Assembly (NCBI GenBank): GCA_026724425.1
Contig: JAIUCV010000009.1
Span: 24,507,846 to 24,571,845 of the forward strand
DNA: 64,000 nt
Direction of reading: 5' to 3'
Source of the DNA: Erythrophleum ivorense
Taxonomy: Eukaryota > Streptophyta > Magnoliopsida > Fabales > Fabaceae
The notes beneath the pieces are model-generated. The model was given only the letters and a program-made list of their open reading frames with translations, had not been told where the DNA came from and made no database searches. Position numbers and translations under genes: made by a program. Below are positions 13,101-24,210 of the stretch, in pieces (the stretch's first letter is position 1; the number at the start of each line of letters is the position of its first letter).

Positions 13101-13606
13101 AAGTAATCAAGGAAAGGTTGGTAGCAGCTCAGAGCAGGCAGAAAGCGTATGTGGACCGTCGACGCCGTAATTTGGAGTTTATGATCGAGGACTATGTGTT
13201 TCTCAGGGTGTCTCCTATGAAAGGTGTGATGAGATTTGGGAAAAAAGGAAAGTCGACCCCGAGATATGTGGGACCATTTGAGATCTTAGAGCAAGTTGGG
13301 GCTGTAGCTTATCGGTTAGCGTTGCCACCGAAATTATCTAATATCCACCCAGTATTTCATATTTCAACGTTAAGGAAATATCTACCTGATCCTTCTCACG
13401 TGTTGCAGAACCAAGATGTTTCTTTAAGTAAAGGTTTAGCTTATGAAGAAGTTCCTGTTGCAATTTTGGATAGACAAATGAACAAGTTACGTTCTAAGGA
13501 GATTATGTCAGTGAAAGTTCTATGGCGTCACCATACACTAGAGGAAGCTACATGGGAGATGGAAAGCGAAATGCGTGCAAAATACCCCCATTTATTTGAG
13601 AACTAA
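10161..13606 (+). pseudogene. pol: Element 1 pol (PR-RT-RH-INT), broken by stops and a frameshift
   Basis: Remains of the enzyme part of the polyprotein. Protease motif LFDPGSTHSYIS lies near 10251-10286. Reverse transcriptase (about 10785-11400) has YPLPRIDDLFDQL and the catalytic LIDDILIY near 11258-11282. RNase H begins VYCDASRIGLGCVLM near 11697. Integrase has the HHCC zinc finger (IHPGSTKMY ... CLACQQVK, about 12375-12490), a first Asp in VIVDRLTK, and a Glu in DGQSEKT. The second catalytic Asp is Asn: SNRGPQF near 12748. A GPY/F-like block (RYVGPFEIL) and a chromodomain-like tail end at 13606. In-frame stops lie at 10713 (TAA), 11850 (TAG) and 12366 (TGA), and a frame change lies just before 12677. 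Not functional. Confidence 0.95.
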
Positions 13607-13653
13607 GGTTAGTATGTATAGGTATATATAAATTTGGGGACCGAATTTTTTTT

Positions 13654-13664
13654 AGGGGGAGAGA
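13654..13664 (+). other. Polypurine tract of element 1
   Basis: AGGGGGAGAG follows a run of T and lies directly before the 3' LTR. This is the position and composition expected for the plus-strand primer of an LTR element. Confidence 0.85.
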
Positions 13665-13665
13665 T

Positions 13666-15958
13666 TGTAATAACCGACGTGTAGAATATATATATGTATG
13701 TAAGGGAAGTTGACTTTTCAATAGAAATTTTGCAGCTGCCACGTGCCAGTCTTCAACCTTCTATAATTTACTGATATATCCTCCTTCTAATCACTTTAAA
13801 TCTAGTTTTTATGGCATTTGCCTCTCTAGTTTCTGCAACCCATGTCCCTTCACCCAGAGAAGACTATAGAAGCATTCTGAAGCTCTGTTTTCCATTGCTG
13901 TCACTGTGTGTTGCTCTTCGGTTTCTTCATGCTGTGCGAGCTATTTCTGTTATCTATCTGATGGAATAGCTTCATTTCAGTCGCATAAAATCTCCTCCTG
14001 GATGAAAGCTGGTGCTAACCGAAAAAAAAGTCCATTTCTTCTCCTCTGTTTAGTGCCATTTTTGGCCGATTCTGTTTCGACTTTCTGCTGCAGAATTCTC
14101 TCCTTGGGTTTACTAGATTTTGGTGTTGGTTATTGGTGAACTCATGCCAGAATAATCCTCTCCCCAAGTTACAAATTCTGTTCTGCGTAGTGCTTCTGCT
14201 GGACTCATTTTCAACGCCTCCCCTCCCCTGTTCACCACCTCTTTAATTTGTTCTGGTTTGACCCTTTTTGCTACTTATTTGCTCTTAGTCTTATGCTGAG
14301 CTCCATGGCCATTTTACTGGTAGATTAGTGCTATTTTATGTTTTCCTTAAAGCTGGAGTCTTTGGTTGTGCATATTGCGCCTCCCTTGTGTTTTTTTTAT
14401 AGTTCTGAACGTCCTTCTAGTGGGTGGCCAGCCAAGGGAAGTGCTGCGCAGAGAAAAGACATAATTATTTTAGGAGGATGATTTGGTTGGAACAATCTTA
14501 ATTCCTTGCATAATAAACTGTAACTCCACTTTCTCATACATGTTTTTGCGCTGCTTTTCTTTCTCTTTGATTTTGAGTTTAGTTGAGGAAATGGTACAAG
14601 AATAGCATGGTCTTGTTTTGGTTGCCCCTTGACCGATGGTAAGCCCTAGAATGAGAAATCCCAGAATGCCCTACTGTAATCTATGAACATACATATATAT
14701 ACGTATCTATATTACTGTATATGTATAGAGGGCGTGAAATTGAGTAGAGGAATAAATTTTAAATTAAGATAAGTCCTGTATGAAATTAATTGGAGTGATT
14801 CATTTTCTAAAATCTGGTGAATGGGTCTTGTAGGGTATTCAGGAGATTGAGTTATATCCGAGGAAAGGGGCAGGAAATCTCTATAAAAAATCTTGGAAGG
14901 TGAGTAAGTAATGCGGACCGTGAGTAAACAAGAAATTAATATTTTATTCTTAAGTTTCCTTGTAGTGTTCTAAAATTGGGTAATCTAGTTATGGAGATAC
15001 CTATTTAAATGTTTTGTAATATATATGTTTACCAAAAATCGATTCGAACATGAAATTTTGCAAATCGACGGATGTTTGAGTTAATTGGAAATCTTACTAT
15101 GAAACCGATCTGAATGGTACTTTGTCTGAAATGTTAATTGGAGAAATTGTATTGTTTTATGAAGTTATCTGCTCAGAACCCTGTAGCTAACAGCAGTAGA
15201 TGTTAGCCCTGGTGCACCATGATCTGTACCTCAGCTAGCAGGGGTGGTGCTAGCCCCGTGTGCAGGCCACCACACGCGGAGTCATGTTATTTCCGCAAGC
15301 TGAATGCTTTGCGTCTGTAGTGACCTTTCCCCGCGAGCTGTGTGCTCTGCGCCTGCTTAAATTGGTTCTGCTTAGATACTTTCAGTGCATTTGTACGAAA
15401 GAATTTGCATAAAACATGTTTTACGCGGTATATCTATAAAAATGTACTATATATCCGTGACCCTACTTTTATTTTAAAAAGGGTCGGCATTGCTTATTCA
15501 TTGAGTATCAAACTCAAGTTTTTAAAATTATTTTTTTCAAAGAGCAGTACAGGCCCTACCCTACCCCTAGTAGCTTTCTAGTGTCATCTCTTGGGTGCTT
15601 CTTTTGACGAGCCTGCAGTTACTTATGTGGGTGTATTTTGGTTGTATGTGTATTTTGTTTGAAACTTTGTAAAACTTTGTAAAGTTAGCTCCACTGACTC
15701 ATGGATGGGTCATCCCCAATCCTTGAAAATTTCTTTTGATTCGATTGGATATGGGTCATCCCTTTTGTTGTATTATGCTGGCTAACAATTTGTAGAAATA
15801 TCGGGAGGTCTAATTTATAGAGGAGACTCTGCCGAAATTTCTACAAATGTCCTTTAAAGAAAAGCTTATATGTTTTATATGATTCAAATTAATGCCCATA
15901 AGTATTTTCTCTATGTTTCCACTTCTGCGTCAAAGTACTTAAATTGTGGGGTGTGACA
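13666..15958 (+). repeat. Element 1 3' LTR
   Basis: 2293 bp, same ends as the 5' LTR. It is followed at once by AGCTA, the target duplication. Confidence 0.97.
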
Positions 15959-15963
15959 AGCTA

Positions 15964-17980
15964 TTTTTGGTAGGTCAGTTTAGAGCACCCACACTTACTA
16001 TAAGCACTCACAATCTATACTTAGTGTTACCTACACAAATGGCCTAAAGATAGGTTATCCTTATTTGAATGAGCAGATCTAGCCATGTGTTAATCTTATT
16101 AGATTATGACTACTCTAAATTATAATCCTTGATTAGGAAGTATTTAAGATTCAAGTTTTATCAAGAACATTAATTTCCTTGAGATAATCGAATAGTTATT
16201 CATGTTTCCCACCTCTTAATCTAAGGACGATATCACACTATTAATAATGTCAATATAATGTCAAAACTTTATTGATAATAGAACAATAACATTTAATGAT
16301 TGCCTTTAGGGCACTTACACTAATATATCTAATCTAAAAATAAAGAACTCAAGACTTTAAAGTGTAAAAGACTTAAAAGGGTAGACCTAGTTGCTAAGAT
16401 GGATGTGACCATTGTGTCTGTGCTCAATATTAGTGTTTTGTTTCTACATGCTAGCAAGCTTTGGCGTTAAACATGCCTTGCAATTAATGATGCATCTTAC
16501 TAATACCCTTCTCTTATAACATGCATCACAATTACCTAAGTTAGCCTACTAATAAGATAGGTTTAAGTACTTTATAGAGCTATGGAATAACTAAATGGTT
16601 GAATGTGCCTTACAATTACCTTGCACTTAATTAAACTATTGCTACACTCCATCAAACACCCATTAGGTATTATTGTAAAAATGGTATAAATTTTCATCTT
16701 AAGCTTCTAAGTGTAATAATATGTCTTGCAATTATACTACATCTAAACTCAATCCTACCATTATATTTCATCCTAAATTACTTCCATAAGGTAGCCACAT
16801 GCCTTGCATTAAAAATGAATTATAGATAATAACTGTAGTCAATAATGCAAGCAAGAAGGCATGAAGAAACACAATCATATGCATTGTAATAATAGAAACA
16901 TCATTACAACTCATTGTTATAATAATAAAGATTCATTAGATCAACAAGAATCCTAAATTTTTCTAAGAAATTAGAAGATATAAATTCAAAATAAGAGCTA
17001 GATAATTGGCAGAGAAGGTGAGAATCGATTAAACTGAAGAAAAGCTAAAGATCTATGCTTTTACATCACTTTGATAAGTGAGATCTTCCTATAAGCCACC
17101 AAAACTGAAGATCAGCCCTTAAACCTGCTATGGCCTTGTGACTTCCCTATCTAACCAATGGATTCTCAAGGTCTAAATGTAAATTAGAAACTTGGGAAAT
17201 TTGTTGAAATTAGTAGCATCACCTAGGTGATGCAAGGCTCTATGCACTCCACTTAGTTGCTACATTGTCTTGGCAATACAAGATGGAGCCTAGGTGATGG
17301 AGCCTAGGTGATGGGCCTTAAAAGTTGTTAGTTCTTGGGCCTTTGATACTTGTTTTAGCTCTGGTCTCTTCCTAGCATCTACAAGTAGAGCATAAATCCT
17401 TTAGTCATTATTAAATTTCCTAAAAATCATTAAAATAACTAGAAATTAAAAAAATCTAATCTTTACTATTAATATGTAGAACAATACACAATTAACCAAA
17501 AATGCCTAAAATTACTAATAAAATCCCATGATAAGTCCTCAAATAAGCAAATAAAGATAAGTAAATTTAGGACTTATCACAACCCCCACACTTGAATATT
17601 TACTTATCCCCAAGCAAAGCCCAAAAGCAATTTTCAAAAATCAAGTACATTCTCTTGAAAAAGGAATATGATCTTAGTTTTCGAGTTAAGGGTAAAATAA
17701 TGCCAATAAAAGAAGAAAATTATGCATCTTAAGTGCATATTATAATTAGTAGAGGCCTAAAGGGGAACTGGTGATGCATACTGAAATGATTAGGCTTATC
17801 AGGCTCAACATCTCAATGAATGCTTAAATCCTCTCTACAAATCATGCATAACCTAGGATTTTGCCTCAAAGAAATATATAACAAGTTTTAGAGTCCTAGG
17901 TTTAGTGTACAAATTGTACTAGAAAGGATGAGAAACAAATATTAGGAAAATGAAATTTATTATACAATTATAGAGAAAAT
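15964..17980. other. Unassigned AT-rich sequence, no gene seen
   Basis: Continues the sequence interrupted by element 1. No open frame with recognisable motifs. Small features: a 14-bp direct duplication (GATGGAGCCTAGGT twice, 17283-17310) and a palindrome CACCTAGGTG near 17222. It looks like old repeat DNA, but I cannot name the family. Confidence 0.4.
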
Positions 17981-20444
17981 AGTTTAAATTTTGAGTTTAA
18001 TTAATTAATTTAGGGAATTTAGTAACTTGCCTTAAGAAAATTAATTCTCAAAAATTGAATTAAATTGAGTTGGAAATAAATTTAATTATAAGAGCTTTAA
18101 TTTTGAACTTGAAACCCAACACCATGGTCCAACCCAGATGAAACACTAAAGCCACTAATTAGCTAGCCCAAAAATGTAGCACTTAAGCCACAAACTAACT
18201 TTGCCTCATCTCATTTCATATTCTCTAACCATCATGCATAAAAGAGAGATGTTGAAGTAGGGAGAGAAGTGTTGAAGAGAAGATAAGCTTTAAAGTTTTT
18301 CAAGGCTTGCTAAAAGAGGAAAGAAGAAAGTTTAGCTTAGGTAAAATTTGAGTAACTTTATCTACTCCTCTTCCTCTTCGGTTTATGATTTGCTTACTAT
18401 TTGTGAAGCTACAAGGTTTAAGATTTGAAGATTTTGGAGGGCTTTCAAGTTAAGAGGATGAAGGAAGAGTGAAGCCATAATTTTGCTATTCTTTTCCTCT
18501 CCATTTATGGTTGCTTTTCTTCTAAATCTTTTCTTACCTTGAATTTAATGCTTGGTTTTCTATATTTTTGAAGATATGAAGACCCATTTGTAAAAACTTA
18601 GAGCATAATGTCTATTTAAGGATTTTAACCTTTGGATGCTTGGTAAGGTTAGTTGCTTAACTTTATAGGCTTTGGTTTATAAAAGCTATGAATTTCCTTA
18701 TGTTCATTGAGAGTTGTTGGCTATATATGAACACTTTAGGTTTGGGTTATTTGCTTGAAACATGTTGGTAGCCATTTAAGAAATGAAAAGCATCTTTGAA
18801 AAATAAACTATGTTTAATTCTACTTACATTTATAGAAAAATAATATTGATGACTTGTGCATGTATATATATAAATGATGCTATGAATGGGTTTGATTACT
18901 AATAGATTATAGTGGATTGTGAACTATGTCCTAGTAGATCTAGTAGATGTAGCCATGAATTGGGCTTAAGGAAAGTCGTGGAACATGAATTATGTCTTCA
19001 CTACTTGTGGAGCTTTGAATAGTGCTTAACTACGGGAGTAGTTGCCATGAACATGCCCCTTTCAAGTTATTGGTAGATGATAAGTTAATACATGGTTACT
19101 AGCATAGGATAGTAATTGAATTGTAGTCCACCTTACTCACTTATTTTGTTCATGCATTACTTGCCCTATGATTTTCATATTTAAAGTATCAAGGTTGCTT
19201 CTGCTATTTAATTGTAAATAAAGGTTTATAATGGTTATGAGATTTTATATCTCACCATATTTGTGGGCTACACTTTATAGGTGAAGGATCTTCTAGTGGC
19301 AAGGAGAAGTTAGTGGGAAGTAGATTCTGGTGTTTTAGATACTGTATAGGTAAAACAATTTGTCTGTTGGTTATACAAAATGGTAAATGCTAGACCATGT
19401 ATATATTTTATTTTGTATAGCATACCATGATACATCATGTATTGCTAAGTGTAGGATTTATTATTTGTGTATTTGTGAGATGATTATTCAGCTTAGATGC
19501 CCTTTTATCCGTTACACATGGGTTATTTTAGTGTAACTATGGTTCATGTATGAATCAAATTATACATTTACTTTTGGTTATGAAATCTTACTATTATTTT
19601 AATTTTTAGATATGGTTATTATGGAATTTGTAGCTTGTGGTTGTGTGCGGTTATCCATAAATGAATTGTGGTTATTTTGGTAATCTTTTAATGATGAATT
19701 ATGGCATTAGTTTATAGGGTAGCCTTAAAGGATCTAAGTATTGGCTATATCTTATTTGGGAAGTTTTGGTCAATTGAGTTTTGCCTTAAAAGGTTTGGTT
19801 GGTGTTGGTAAGGCTTAAAATGATTCAGTGAGTGTAATTTTTGGCATTTGGTGCAAAACTAGGCAATTTTCAGTTACATGTGCACTTTGGGGCCTATGGT
19901 TGAGTTTGTTGATGAGTGTTAACATGCTATTTGACCTTACATAGATGTCCTTCATGTTAAGTTTAGTGAATTTTGGAATAGGATAGGATCCTTAAGTATT
20001 CGACCTAAGTTGGAAAACTTTTTGGAGTTTTTTAAATTTTTCTATAGCCCACATGGCTTGCCCATGCTACTGTGCATAGCCATGTGGGGGCTCTTCTTCA
20101 TATGGCTTTGGTTGTGTAGCGACCCCAATTCTTAATTACTGTAATTAGACTTAATAGCATGATTTAGTAATTACAAATCAAGGTCTAAAGTCATTATGAT
20201 TAATTAAAATAAGAGAAAGTAGAAAAAATTTGAACCTTGATATCATTAGGGTCATTAACTAAACAACCATAACTAATCAAGTTCACAAGTGTTCATAGTT
20301 ATTATTTGAGACCTTGGATTCATCTTGCAACTAATTTCAACTCACAAAAACCTCATCTAAAGACTCCCAAGTCATTGCACAACATTAACATAGTGAAATT
20401 CAAGGTTTCTCAGTGAAAAATAAGAGTTTGGAAATCTTTGCTGC

Positions 20445-20690
20445 AACTTAGACCTTCCTGCCACGGCTAAGTTGGTTACTGGAACCTAAAAACCAAGTTT
20501 CGCATCTTGTGCCATGGCTTAAAATTTTCGTGCCGCGATGAAGTTGCTCTTGGGTTTAACCTCACATTTTCATAAATCTTGTCGCAGCGAGCCTATGTGG
20601 TGCTGTGATAGAAACACTTCGTGGAGCTACTGTACAAAGTTTGACAATCTGCGTCGCGGCTGAATATGTTGCGTTGTGGTGAGGTTTGTA
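20445..20690 (-). repeat. Decayed palindromic CG-motif cluster in D (distal part)
   Basis: Contains altered copies of the GCCGCGGC motif (GCCACGGC, GTCGCAGCG, GTCGCGGC) and continues after LTR E at about 24470-24570 (GTCGCGGC, CTCGCGCGG). It is the counterpart of the clean cluster at 53874-54185. Many changes are CG to TG or CA. Confidence 0.6.
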
Positions 20691-21610
20691 ACACCTCTTC
20701 TAATACCCTTCTTTATTTTATATATTTATGAAGAATTCCTTATTTGAGTTTCATCACTTTTATTATTTTAATTATTCCTTCATAATAAAATCTAATTAAT
20801 GGTGTAGTGGACTACAACAATGACGAAAATATGTTGTAACTTATACAAATTAGTTCAAGAGTTCCCTCATAAGGGAACGGGGTCATACAAGTTACTACAT
20901 CAAAAGGGAATCTATCTTATAACCATTCAAAAAGAAAGTCCCCTAGATAACAAAAAGGTCAATATCAGTAACTGGGCCTCTGTTCATGCAAATGGAGGAG
21001 CAGGAGGGTCAACTCCACCCACTGGGAATGTGTGGGACTCCAGCTCTCCTGGGGACACAAAATATACTGGTACAGTACGAACAACGTCATTACATGATAT
21101 GATGCATATATTACGGATGACGAAGACCCATCCCCTAAGTGGGAACTGGATCTACTCCGCCCGGAGTTTTAAGGTCACTTGATAGATTGGCATCTAAGAA
21201 AAGTATAAACCACAATAGAGTGAGAAATAATTTTCTTAGTAACATAGACAAGATTAGTACCACATAATATCCTTGAAGAAGAGCCAAGTACTATTAACAA
21301 ACAACAAGCAATATAGTGGTAAGACAGTTAATTTATCGAATAATATAAGCAGAGAGATATACCTATTAGTAATATCTAACGTGAATATGAAATAGCAAAG
21401 TGGATAAGCATATTACATCTAAAGATAAGACATGGATGAACACAAAAATTGTCTTAACATAATTGATATTCAGCAATTGCAAGATATTCAAGAGATTTCT
21501 ATATGCATAGGATAGAGAAGGTGTCACAAACAATATTTATTCTCTCTTGACCATTAGGCCTTGGAGACCACCAGGCCCAACACTCAGACTATGTCACACT
21601 GGCTTTGCTA

Positions 21611-21730
21611 GGCTCAAGCTTAGCTCTTCTTACACTGCCATGACATAGCAGGCTCAAGCTTAGCTCTTCTTGCACTGCTATGACATAGCAGGCTCAAGCT
21701 TAGCTCTTCTTGCACTGCTATGACATAGTA
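21611..21730. repeat. Tandem repeat, three 40-bp units
   Basis: Three consecutive units begin GGCTCAAGCTTAGCTCTTCT and end GACATAGCA or GACATAGTA. Units 2 and 3 differ at one position; unit 1 differs from unit 2 at two. The array lies within LTR E. Confidence 0.95.
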
Positions 21731-22009
21731 GGCTCACCCTTGCTTCCTTTACTGAGGCTCCCCTAATGGGTACCCAAGGAAAGTCATACAATATCACAAT
21801 AATATGTCATCCAAGCCATCATTTGATCAAGGCATATAGGTATATTTGGGAAAAAACTGCCTTGCACAACTCTGTACATAAATAATCTCGATGGCATGAC
21901 TGTGTATTGGAGTCCGTAAATTAGTTGTTTAAACATTTTCAAATATCTTTGAGATTAGACATCCAATATAACAACAGCTACCCAATGGTCAACTCTGGCA
22001 CATACATAA

Positions 22010-22090
22010 GGCTCATCCCCTGTCCACCCTATATATTGGCCAGTTCTTTGGGCTCACCCCCTGTCTGCCCTATATATTGGCCAGTCCTTT
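22010..22090. repeat. Tandem duplication, two units of about 40 bp
   Basis: Two copies starting GGCTCATCCCCTGTC and GGCTCACCCCCTGTC, sharing CCTATATATTGGCCAGT, at 22010-22049 and 22051-22090. Same period and same GGCTCA start as the array 300 bp earlier. Confidence 0.9.
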
Positions 22091-23848
22091 ACCAAATAAC
22101 CTATGCTTATATAATCAGGCAATAAACAGCATATTATCTACATCAAGAAATTAGATAATATATCAACATAGCAAACAGTGGAATTCCAGAACACATGTTA
22201 CCATATATTCTATTCTTGACATACTACTGCATAATCTTCCAACTATCTCAAACGGGCTCCAAGATTTACAAAATAAATATCATCATAATTTAGGCAGCAC
22301 ATAGAATATCTTAGGCCACAACAATCATCCAAAACATGTCAAATAACATCAGGGAAAATTCAAGAATATCTTGGTCAACACTTTTTCTCAAAAATTTGAC
22401 TTTTTATACAGTGATCCATAATTCACCAAAATTTCAACACAGGCCTTATTTTTCATGTGGATTAACCTAATTTAGTTGGATTTAAGAAAATTCTTCCTTA
22501 GGTATATGTACATGTGTTGGCCGAATCTATACATCTAAGAAGACATGTGATTTCACTTCATTTTTATATTGCCAAATAGCCACACATACATATTCAAGGA
22601 TAATAAACAAAAGCCCTCAATCAATTTCTAGAGATTTCATATGGATTCTGCAATTTTCTCAAGTTAAAATTCTAGGGTTTCCTAGCCAATTTCTGCATGA
22701 AAATCAAAGTTGTATTAATCTTCCTCTTCCTTAGGCTTTCTTCCATCACTTCCCCTTTATTTTCTCTTCAATTGCTCCCATGGCATCTTGAAATACAAAG
22801 CTTTTTGATTTGTAGAAAAATTGTCAAGAATAGGAATTTTCTTGAATCACATGAATCCATAAGCCATATATATGATTTCTCCATCTTTTCTTGGCTAGAA
22901 TTCATGGAAATAGCAAAATTTCCCATCTTCTCATGCCATGTACGAAATTTAGAGAGAAAGAGAAGAGAAGAATTCTTGGAGAAAAATAAAAGAAAAACCA
23001 AGAAGGAGAAAGGCTATCTATGTTACCTTAGTTCCACGGTATTTGATTTTCCCCGGTGGCTTTTCCTTCTCTCTTCCTTTTCCCTTCTTTCTTCCTTAGG
23101 TCGAGCTCCTTCTCCTTCTCCTTCTCTCCGTCTTGGGCAAATTCTGGTGTGTATTTGTGTATGAGGAAATGGCATGAAAGTGTGTGTGCGGTTCATATAT
23201 ATACTAGTTTTGAATGGTTAGGATTTAATTAACTTTAAGGTGAGAGATCTTGGCCTTTAGATCACCTGAATGGTCAAGATTTAGCCTTGAATTAAGAGAT
23301 AAATTGTAGGCCTTTAGATTTAGATCAAAGGTGGTGGTTTGATCTTGAAAAGGTGAAGAAATCTAAGCCATTAGATTGCATCAACGGTTTAGATCGTATC
23401 ACGTTTTACGGATAAATATTAACCATTGGATTACCCTAGTTACTTTTTCGTAATATGTGAAGATAAGATTGCATTTAATGCCACTTAAGTCAGCGTTTAT
23501 ATCATGCTGAGGTCAGTAGTAACTTTTTCGTAATGTGTGAGATTTCTAAGATTTGCTAACACAAGCCTGTCTAATCACTCCGTAGCTCGTGCAATTTCCA
23601 GCATTCTCTTCCAACTTCCAACTTATTCTTCACACATGGCGCCACATCATCTCTTTCTTTTCTACATGGTGCCACATCAGCACCTGCCCAGCTTCCTGGT
23701 GCCACGTCAGCTCTTCCCCAGTGACACTTACAAAATTGCTACTATTTTCCTAGGTTTTCCATAATATCTCATTTAATCTGTATTTTCTAAATTCTCTGCT
23801 ATATTTTAATATTATTTGTCCCTATGTGGGTCCCGTTTAATGTTTCTA

Positions 23849-24210
23849 AAAGGTCCTGAAGAGTCTCCGAAGTCAAGTATGAAGGAGCCGGGGACTAAAA
23901 TGCAAAGAAAAGTTATATGCGGGGCAAAATGTATAAATTACCTGAAAGTTTAGGGAACTCTAGTTTCACCCTCTATTCGTGGCTTTAGGCACAAATATCA
24001 AAAAATCGGGCAAGAATCTCAGAAATCCATAACTTACGATTAAACTCAATTTGATGAGACGGGTCTAATGACGCCATGTTGTCCGGATGGTCGGGCGAGA
24101 TCTAGTTGGCTCGATCAATAGCCATGAGCTAGATAGAAAAAGAAGTTGTAATAACTATAGAAATAGAAATAGCTAAAGGGCTAAGAAACCCTCAAGGAGT
24201 TTCAGGGGTT
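23849..24210. repeat. Shared module, copy 1 (in LTR E)
   Basis: About 360 bp, from AAGGTCCTGAAGAGTCTCC to GAGTTTCAGGGG, closely matches 31598-31965 in the same chromosomal direction. Neighbouring sequence on either side does not match. No terminal inverted repeat or RNA-gene motif was seen. Confidence 0.8.

Larger units (their letters stand above)
6346..15958 (+). mobile_element. Element 1: complete Ty3/gypsy LTR retrotransposon, inactive
   Basis: A 9.6-kb element bounded by TG...CA long terminal repeats and the exact 5-bp target duplication AGCTA (6341-6345 and 15959-15963). Order: 5' LTR, primer site, gag, protease, reverse transcriptase, RNase H, integrase, purine tract, 3' LTR. Integrase after RT/RNase H defines Ty3/gypsy. 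The GPY/F-type block and chromodomain-like tail after integrase point to a chromovirus, and the long LTRs suggest the Tekay/Del clade (inference). Six in-frame stops and a frameshift make it non-autonomous. It inserted 1.4 kb upstream of the bHLH promoter, in a divergent orientation. Confidence 0.97.

Noticed and set aside
20820..21182. 120-residue open frame in LTR E
   Set aside because: No domain recognised, and it runs against the sense orientation of the LTR.
21611..21730. Possible CRISPR-like array
   Set aside because: Units are contiguous with no spacers, and the window is plant nuclear DNA.
22697..23164. 155-residue open frame with hydrophobic and basic parts
   Set aside because: Inside solo LTR E, antisense to it. 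Low-complexity CTT/GAA content explains the open frame and the apparent membrane-like stretch.
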